Source of the DNA: Vigna angularis
Lineage: Eukaryota > Streptophyta > Magnoliopsida > Fabales > Fabaceae
DNA: 64,000 nt
Direction of reading: 5' to 3'
NCBI RefSeq assembly: GCF_016808095.1
Contig: NC_068974.1
Coordinates: forward strand, 4,092,001 to 4,156,000
Shown piece by piece: positions 55,906-64,000 of this stretch; the stretch's first letter is position 1; every line of letters starts with the position of its first letter. The notes beneath the pieces were generated by a model. The model saw nothing but the letters and a program-made list of their open reading frames with translations, did not search any database and was not told where the DNA came from. A program made the position numbers and the translations under genes.

Positions 55906-56511
55906 ACGCATTGCTCTTTGTTCTCAATGATTTTGATGATCTTAAACTTTCATAACTAACTTGGTTGTTGAGGTTTAATTGCAGGAGCATCCTAATATTC
56001 TTAGAGAATCAATATTTCTTAATTGGAAGGAAATCCATCAAGATTCTTGCAAGATTGAAGTGTTTTCATATTGCTGATCATTCTACACATTATGGTGTAC
56101 TCTATCATATCAGTGTTCATCTCCAATCTGGTTCTAGTTTCTTAGAGTTGGGATATCTCTAAGGTGACAAAAAGTGGGGATAACTTTCTAGGTTATGCTA
56201 TAGGTGATATTGAGTTAGAAAAGGAGAGTACATTTGAGAGGGTTGTTCTCTGTATGTTTTGCTTGTAAAACTTTATCAATATAGTGAATCCCTTCATCTC
56301 AAGTTAATTGAAGGAAGATTGGACGTAGGCATTGGCTGAACCAATATAAACATTTGTGTTAATCTTTCTATCCTTTCTCTTTTGATATTGTTCATATTTT
56401 TGTTTGATTGCATTCCAAGAAAACTTCAAAGATTTTGAAAAATATTTTAAAGAACAATTTTTCAAAGAGGAAAATCAATTCACCCCCTCTTGGTTGAGAT
56501 TATTGGCCTAA

Positions 56512-56646
<135 letters not shown>

Positions 56647-56649
56647 CGT

Positions 56650-57996
56650 CTTGGATATGGGTTCCACTTAGAAAGGAAAATTGATGAAAGGATTTTTTTT
56701 TTAATTTGAATGAGGTTTTTGAATTGGATGCAGAGAGGTATAATGTTGCTAATGAGAGACCAATAGTCTCTTTCACTTGGCGCGAGAAAGTTGGTTGCAT
56801 AGGTGGGGAACTCTTTGTTCTTTTTGAGTTTGGGTGAGTGTATTATTAAATAGATGAGTAGGTGATGGGTGGGTCCTACTGATGTAATTGAATAAGATTT
56901 AGAGAAAATAGGAAAGAAGGTGTGTGTGAGTAAAGGGATTCTCCTACATGAAAAGAAAAATAGTGGATCAATTTCCCTTACGCGAAGTGAAGAGAATTAA
57001 ACCCAAATGGGGTTTGTATTTTATTTGTTTGTCAAGTGTGATTAAAGTCTGGAGTACTTTCGTGGATCATGTGAGATCATTTGAGGATTGATTGTTTTAT
57101 GGTAATGTTTAATTGAATTAAATGATTATCATGGGGTAGTAGAACCTTGTGTTTGATCAGTTAACGTTTATTATTGAGATTAAATGTGGAATGTATTAAG
57201 ATTCTATTATAAGTCTTGTGATTGGTGAGCAATGAATGTTATTAAGAATACATATGGAATTGTGATGTGAACAGGAAAATATGTTATTTCCTTGTACTAT
57301 GGTCGGTCATGGGTGAGTTTTTCGTATTACGTTACAATAAGGATGTTGTCACCCTTCCTCTTGCACGAGGACTCGATAGGGTTGGATGTCTCGCCCAATG
57401 GCTTCAGCTCGTGCTCAGTATAGTGTACCGGTGCGCGTAGTCTCGATGTTTTTACTCGTTAGTCCTTGAGAAATCGGGGAGATATGTCAGAAGTTGCGAT
57501 GAAAGATGATTCGAATCGCCCTGTTAGTGAGAACAACTTATGACGACACAATACAAGGAAAAGACATTAGTTTATGAATAGTTTGACTGTGTTGGAATGA
57601 TATGATGAGATATGTTTCTATGATTATTTTACTCTTTAATTAATATGATTATTGTATATTGTGTGTTATGATATTTCTAGTTGCTCACCCTTGCATGTTG
57701 TGGTTGTGATTTTCACCTAGTTGCAAATAAGATCGGATCTGAGTAGATGACGAGAGTTAGAAGTTTAAGTTCAGGTCTTATAATTATTTTTATTTATTTA
57801 TCGTTTAAAAGTTTCTGACTTGGTATTTTTATGTGAAAGTGGCATTCAGATATCTTCATTTTGAAGAGATAATATTTATAGTATTGTTTTGCCTTCACAT
57901 TTTATTGAATAAAGTTTTGAATATTTAAAAGAATGTTTTATGAAAACGTTTTGGAAAAAGTTTTTACACTCATGACATTCTAACAGGGGTGTTACA
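56650..57996 (+). repeat. Gypsy LTR remnant
   Basis: Ends AGGGGTGTTACA at 57996. It has the same general layout as the Tekay-like LTR: a GCTCACCCTTGCATG segment, then GAGTAGATGACG and an AT-rich tail, about 300 bp before the end. The left border is not identified. No coding sequence. Confidence 0.5.
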
Positions 57997-59127
57997 GATT
58001 ACATTAACAGAAAAAAGATTGTAATAACATTAAAAACCTAACAAAAAAACTCATTCTAATTTATAAAAAAAAACTTAAGAAAACACATTAGAATAAGTTT
58101 AGAATCATTTAGTGGGTTCAAATTTCATATTATAAATGGATCATCGATGAACTTATCCGCTGATAATTACTAATATAATAATCAAATAATTAAAATTTTA
58201 AAAAAGAAGAAAACCAAAGATAAAAAAGTAAGATAAACATATTTATTTTATTTGGATTAATATTATATTTACATCTATAAAATTTTATAAGTATTTTCTC
58301 AAGACGATGAAAACACTTACATTTTTCTATTTTCTTTTTTAAAGAACACTAAACCATATTTAAAAATATCCAGACGGGAGCATCATAATTCATAACTCCT
58401 ATACACACAAAAATAAGAATGAAAAACGACAATAATGGGCAATTTGAAACTGAAACAGGTCAACGAGTGGGCTCCACGCGGCGTGCACGCGTGCGACGAC
58501 AGGTGGGTCCCAGTTCGTATCCTTTGTACCTGTAGGGTGCTTTGTTTTCATGAGAGTCCGAGCCCTGAAAATGACGCAATTTTAATATTCCTCCGTCCTA
58601 ATCATTTGCCCAACCCTACCAACCTTCACATTCCCTACTCAAACCACATACCACAAATTAACATCTCATTCAAATTCAGTAACCTAGCATGCAGGGCAAC
58701 AGTTACCACATACATAGTCACACATACCAATCACACACCCTCTTGAAAAATCCCCGTTTAAGATTTTGTCACACCGCTTCTTCATTAATTAAGTTGCATC
58801 ATTGTTGAATGAGTGGACATGGTTGACAAGTGGAAAGAGTCAAACAACGACATCACATGTGTTACAATTTCACTATCGGTGCACTAAGGTTACATCTTTA
58901 GATGTTTGCTAAAAAGTTTTTGTTGACTATATTAAACTTATAACACTCAACAAACAATTTTGGAACCAACTAATTTTATATTGGAGTTCATATTACAAAA
59001 TAATTGAAATCATTAATGTATTCATGACATTTTTATAGTAAAAACTATGCATTTTGAATATTTTGTGGGCATTTTATTAGCATTTTGAATCTATTCAAGG
59101 TTTCAAATATTATATATATATATATAT
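57997..59127. other. AT-rich intergenic DNA with a short GC-rich island
   Basis: 58455-58570 is GC-rich with CGCG/GTGCACGCGTGCG words and GTGGGTCCCA, unlike its surroundings and like a plant promoter-proximal region. The 103-codon frame 58435-58746 over it has no recognised domain. No adjoining gene is visible. Confidence 0.45.
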
Positions 59128-59507
59128 GAAGAGTGTTCGTGAACTCCCACTCTCGTCCACAAAATTTAGGGAACACTCTCCGAGAGTCCCTGGTCCTAAA
59201 TCGAGTGGTGAAGAATGTTCGTGAACTCTCACTCTCATCCACAAAACTTAGGGAACGCTCTCCGAGCATCCCTGGTCCTAAACCGAGCGGTGAAGAGTGT
59301 TCGTGAACTCTCACTCTCGTCCACAAAATCCAGGGAACGCTCTCTGAGAGCTCCTGATCCTAAACCGAGCGGTGAAGAGTGTTTGTGAATTCTCACTCTC
59401 GTCCACAAAACCCAGGGAACGCTCTCCGAGAGCTCCTGGTCCTAAACCGAGCGATGAGGAACGTTCACCATGAACTCTCATTCTCGTCCTAAAACCGAGC
59501 GGTCACA
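59128..59507. repeat. 82-bp tandem array, about 4.6 units
   Basis: Units start at 59128, 59209, 59292, 59374 and 59456 (81, 83, 82, 82 bp and a partial). Each has GTGTTCGTGAACTCTCACTC, GGGAACGCTCTCCGAGAG and CCTAAACCGAGCGGT. CTCTCCGAGAG is nearly palindromic. Open frames on the minus strand simply reflect the repeat. Confidence 0.93.
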
Positions 59508-60130
59508 AGTATTTGGTCATTCGGTCTCAAACCACAGCACATCGCCCGGTGATTCAAAAGGGAAATCACTTTAACCCAGGGTGAAGGGAGCTTCAAAAGC
59601 GAACTCCAAAATTATGTCGACCGGTGATTCAAAAGCGAAATCACCTCCCACAGGCAAACAACCTTTGATAATCACTCTTTCCTGCCCATTTTAAATTCGT
59701 CCGGCATATTTAATGTACTATACCTGGTGACCAATCGGCTAAGGAGAATCTGGAGCCAAAATAGACAACCGATCGGCTGTCAGACAAACACTAATCAGGA
59801 ACGGTAAATATCATTAATGGCCAATTAATACGTTTAATGACCATATTAAATGCGAATATACACTATTTATAAGTGATTGACAGGTCATATTGCATGAGAA
59901 TATGGTATTAATGGGACAACTAGTAGGTATATTAGCAAGTATTATTGGATTTGATTGCCTAAAAAAATATATTACGTTAATGATTAATCAATGTGCTTGG
60001 CTACCACAAGCCTTATAAATATATTATTGACGTTCAGGTAAAAGCACTTTTGATCTATCTTACAAAAAATATATAGAAAAACCCTAATGTACCGTGCGGT
60101 CCCCAGATTACCGTACAGTCTCTTGCACAC

Positions 60131-60219
60131 ACAGCCAGGCCGAACGCCCAGGCCGACCACCCAGGTCGACCTACCACCCGGCCGACCATCCCGGCCGACC
60201 AACCACTAGGTCGACCGTA
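60131..60219. repeat. GGCCGACC short tandem array
   Basis: About six 13-15-bp units alternating CCAGGCCGACCAC, CCAGGTCGACCTAC and CCCGGCCGACCAAC, a GC-rich island in AT-rich DNA. Confidence 0.85.
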
Positions 60220-60324
60220 TGGTTAGATTATAAACAGTAATAACTCATTAAAGCCCCTAACGAAGATTAAGGCGTGATTGGGTCGTCATTAGGCCGACGA
60301 AAGGTAAAATCCCATTACAACCAG

Positions 60325-60332
60325 TATAAATA
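60325..60332 (+). promoter_or_regulatory. TATA box in Tat/Ogre-like LTR
   Basis: TATAAATA followed 80-130 bp later by the GACTTGAGCGTC phrase expected near the transcript start or R region. Confidence 0.4.
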
Positions 60333-60850
60333 AGAGTCCTAGGTATGATTTCTAGACAGATTGCACATGTTGCACATTATGCACCACTTGCATTGCTTGT
60401 TATAACCGTTCGGTCATTTTACTGACTTGAGCGTCAGAGCACCTTTAACAGGTACGCTTCCATCCGACCTTGAGAAGGAGGGAGAGCGAGCTACGTCCGA
60501 CCAGTCTTCAACGCCCGTCCGCTACAAGAACCGTCTGTCCGCGTCAACGTTTTCCATCCCAACGTCCGCCCGCCATGGAGAAAAGCTCGCCCGGTCTACA
60601 GCCTAGAGAGCTTCGAACCTCGTTCGTCCATCCGGTCTTCAATGTCTATCCATGTTTTGGCAGGAGACCTCCAAACCCGACCGGAACACCTGCTAAAACG
60701 TAATTCTGACTTGAGCGTCGGAGTGTTTTGTGCATGTGGACTACCGATTGGTGCAAAGAGAGGCTGGAGGGAGTGTAGGATTGGGAGACAGTGAAACGAA
60801 GTGTAGAGTGAAGAACGGTGCAGTAGTCTTGGTCCCTTTCATACCGAAAC

Positions 60851-62830
60851 AATATATATTCATGTTAATTGAGACTTTGTAAATAAAAACTATTAACAAA
60901 ACAACTAAAAAGGTTTATATGTATATTATTTCATCGTTATGTTAATACAAATTCCATATTTTATAATGACTTATTATATCGATTTTAATTTATTTTGTAT
61001 AATAATACTAGTGCAACAAAGTACTATGTGTAAACACTCAATTTCGTCCAGGTAAGTCAATAAAGATAAAAAAATAAAAATAATAAGAATGAAAGAATAA
61101 TAATTAATTGTGGGTAAAAAAAGAAGACAAAAAAATAAAATAAATTTCCTTAAAAAAATGTATACATAATTTTCAAACTTTAATTTAGCTCAAGAGCTCG
61201 AGAGTTGAATGCAGGACACATCACTAGAAAATATTTTTGAAATATTGGTTTCTAGATAAAGGAATGTTTAATATGGTAATAATTTGAATCAATATTATGC
61301 CAATAGTTATAAGCAATAATTAATTGATTTATATTATAACTTGTTGCATTAGTTTCTTTTTAAAAAAAAGAAAAACATGATCTTAAAAATTGACAAAGTT
61401 TATGACAATATTTATTATCAATGTTTTGAATATTATTTAATTTGTTTTTCTTGCAACCAATACCATTTTTTTTCCTATTTTGTTCATTGTCAATTAATTC
61501 ATAATTAAGGCAAGATTACCATAATATTACAATATGTGTATATAAATACGCATTCTGTCATAGAAAAAAGAGGATGGAAAAAAATAGAGAGAGACTGCAA
61601 AAATAATAGAAATAGCAAGAAATGAAGAGAGTATAATGGAAAATAAGTTTTAACGCAAAAGAGTTTTGTCAACGGCAACCACTAAGGAAGAACTAGGGAA
61701 GTACCAAAGTTGAGAAGGTATGTCACCTCCACATTGTTTTGTTCTCTTTTGATTGCACTTTGACATTTTTCTTCTAAGGGCATTATTTTTATTACATGCA
61801 AATAACATGTTTTCTAAAATCATAAAAAAAATATTTTTCCTCGTTTCTTTTGGTATTGGTTATATCCCTCGCATCACGTGATATTTATTTTACATTTTAT
61901 TTTTGAAAATAATAATAAATAAACAATTGCAAAAATAAAAAATATTTTCTTATCATGTATTGTCTTTTAAAGAAAAAGATAATAAATCATAAAATAAATG
62001 GTATAAGTAGCACGTTGGCCTATGGCTGGTTTCTTTCCTTTTTCTCACCATTCTTAAAATAAAAAAAATACAAAATCTTTAAAACAATAAAACGTCAATA
62101 TGGTTAAACATACTTTTTTTACCATAACTATTTGATCCCTAATTTTCTATCATGAATGGTGAATCCTTGTGGGGTTCACTTTTTAAAAATCTAAAACAAT
62201 CCATAATAATTTTTAAACAAATTTAAAAACTTTTTTCTAGATAAAGAATTACGAGATCGATCCCTGATTTTCTACCATGGATATACGTAGGAGCAAGGTC
62301 AATCCTTGTCGGGTTCACTTTTCAAAAATCTAAAACAATCCATAATAATTTTCAAACAAATTTAAAAACCTTTTTCTAAATAAAGAACTACGCGATCCTT
62401 GATTTTCCATCATAAATGGATATACGTAGGAGCAAGGTCAATCTTTGTCTAGCTCCTAAAACAAAAAATATTTTTTTGTTTCTTAATAGTTTCTTTATAT
62501 TATTATTTTTAGGGAAAATTAAATATTTTGAAAAATCAGGTCAACTTTATACAATTAATTAAAGGTATTGATTTTGGGCAATCGTTGTAGGGTGTTAATA
62601 CATTCCTTACGCGTAACTGATTCCCGAACCTAAAATCCAGTTTTCGTAGACCATGTCTTATTTCATAGTTTTCCATAGTTTTTCTAGAATAAATTATGGT
62701 GGTGACTCCCAAAACCTTTTTTTCTTAAACCCGTTTATTTTCAGTTTGTCGTCCCGTCGCGATCCAGTTGCGACATTATGATAAATTTTATTTTTGACAT
62801 TTGGTACCAGTTTTTGAACAGAGACATATT
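60851..62830. repeat. Second gypsy LTR-like block with 125-135-bp tandem units
   Basis: Units starting GATCCCTRATTTTC at 62134, 62259 and 62394 (125, 135 and a partial of about 64 bp) share ATATACGTAGGAGCAAGGTC and CTAAAACAATCCATAATAATTTT. TACGTAGGAGCAAG and GGTGGTGACTCCCAAAACC are phrases of legume Tat/Ogre-type LTRs (recollection). TTTGGTACCAG near 62806 could be a PBS but is unproven. Confidence 0.4.
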
Positions 62831-64000
62831 TAGATGAGGTAAAACAAAGAGGAGTTTTTATCCTCGATTAATAACTGTAGCAAAAGGGTCATGATTTTGC
62901 ATCAATTCAAAAGAACCAAAGTTTTTGGCAGCCGTTCTCTTAGGAATCGTTGTCATGGACCCTTAAAATAAAATAAAAAATGTCATAGATATTTAAACGA
63001 TCATAACATTTGCTCTAGTTTTTCGATTTCGCAATATTATTTATTGATTTATGGTAGAAAAAAATTTCCAACACCGTAGCGTCCCGCGTAGTTGACTGTT
63101 TCTTCTAGAGTTTCCAAAAAAAGTTGTTTTCTATATTTGGTCAAATTTTTTTTTTCAAACTTTGCAAAAATATTTCACATACTTACACTTTGAATTTTGA
63201 TGCAAAAAATTTTGTGGGAGTTTTTCATGCAAAAATCTTATGACAAAATCTTCAAACTTAATGGTCTCGTCTGCATATATTGAATGAAAATCAAGACATG
63301 CTGAAAAGGACGATGGATGGCGTGAATTTGACCACTCCAACACTCCTTGCACCATGAAGGAGGTAAGTACCCTCATACTTTTTCTTTGTATTCTACATAT
63401 AAGGCATACATTAAGGACAATACATAGTTTAAGTGTGGGGGTATGGGGGAAACAATTTAATTTGTTCCTTATTTTGTTTTTTAAAAAGTAAATATTTGTA
63501 GTGGATTTAAGAGTTTAAATCAGTAACTAGGATGATCATGAATTCAAGAAAAAAAAATATGAGTCATGTTGATATGAGTGGATTACTTCTATGATTTGGT
63601 GATTGAGTTCATTTGAGAATTTATTGATTAAATCTTGGGTGCTGCTCCCTCCACCACCACACCTTTCTCCTTCCACCTCCCCAATGTTCTTTAATTCCAA
63701 TTATATCCTCAGATTAAAATTTTTTACTTTTACTATTTTACTATTTTAATTTATTTCAAACCTAATTTTCCTACTTTACTCCCTGCACCCTATCATCTTC
63801 CATTTCCGTTTAACAATCTGTCTTTCGTCTTCCATTTTACTGCAACCCTCTTCTCCGTTTCACTTCTCTTCCTCCATTTCTTTCTTCTTCATTTTCCTTA
63901 GTGTGGAGGACCGTTTGGTGTGGAGCAGCCGTTGGTGCGGAGGAGGTCGTTCATCTGGCGTGGAGGAGCGTGGATCTGCGGCGTCCAGGTTGGTTCTCCG
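62831..64000. other. Unassigned DNA with a purine tract
   Basis: GTGTGGGGGTATGGGGGAAAC at 63434-63454 (given as a site) resembles the polypurine tract region of Athila-like gypsy elements, but no LTR border is recognisable beside it. The last 100 bp are GC-rich with GTGGAGGA repeats and run off the window; no gene can be called. Confidence 0.35.

Larger units (their letters stand above)
59508..60850 (+). repeat. Probable LTR of a Tat/Ogre-like gypsy element
   Basis: Contains a TATA box (60325-60332), then two copies of CTGACTTGAGCGTC (near 60421 and 60708), a phrase widespread in the R/U5 part of plant Tat-lineage LTRs (recollection). No PBS, PPT or coding region is seen, so a solo or truncated LTR is likely; the 82-bp array may belong to its U3. 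Confidence 0.45.

Noticed and set aside
59045..59326. 93-codon minus-strand frame
   Set aside because: Translation of the 82-bp tandem array; repeat length not divisible by three and the frame ends within the array.
61005..61025. ACTAGTGCAACAAAG as a further CACTA terminus
   Set aside because: A single short match with no partner end and no subterminal repeats nearby.

Overview
This is a TE-dominated stretch of a plant nuclear genome. The host genes have canonical GT-AG introns, the intergenic DNA is AT-rich, and the repeat families look like those of warm-season legumes (Phaseoleae; a Vigna or Phaseolus species is my best guess, made from remembered repeat style rather than a search). Only a few pieces of host genes are visible: the last two exons of a G-type lectin S-receptor-like kinase (65-664, +); a lone first exon of a SOQ1-like HAD-hydrolase gene carrying an in-frame TGA (13571-13937, +); two decayed exons of an FQR1/WrbA-like NAD(P)H:quinone reductase (26555-27620, +); and one complete-looking gene, a seven-exon atypical bHLH transcription factor (32013-35342, -).

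Layout. 1-2890: kinase 3' end, a TRIM-like repeat and AT-rich DNA. 2891-12776: a complete, young Ty3/gypsy element (Tekay/Del-like) with 2.5-kb LTRs, TSD, PBS, PPT and one open gag-pol frame. 13571-18970: SOQ1 exon fragment followed by a young Ty1/copia element (minus strand) with a single amber codon in integrase and an abnormal 50-bp target duplication. 18971-25900: repeat mosaic, chiefly a SIRE-like LTR invaded by a 761-bp solo LTR and a CACTA-type element, then gag, gypsy and copia remnants. 25900-35700: the low-repeat gene zone with the quinone reductase relic and the bHLH gene. 35986-42700: solo LTR, a SIRE-like 5' end whose U3 is inverted, gag/protease remnants, a gypsy stub and a CACTA remnant. 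42700-56650: degraded CACTA-like and gypsy-type pieces, a SIRE-like 3' end, a third CACTA element in a TA microsatellite, and a fourth SIRE-like LTR carrying a second copy of the first CACTA family. 56650-64000: gypsy LTR remnants with tandem arrays (82-bp units, a GGCCGACC array, 125-135-bp units).

How the parts relate. The host genes are unrelated neighbours and form no pathway. What connects the window is layered transposition: SIRE-like LTRs serve as repeated landing sites for CACTA elements, and the two young retrotransposons are the most recent datable events. I found no RNA gene, CRISPR array or operon-like system, and nothing I would call a new biological system. The most unusual structures are the 50-bp duplication at the copia insertion, the in-place inversion of a SIRE-like U3, and the LTR-encoded palindromic 35-bp array with a possible LTR intron in the Tekay-like element.
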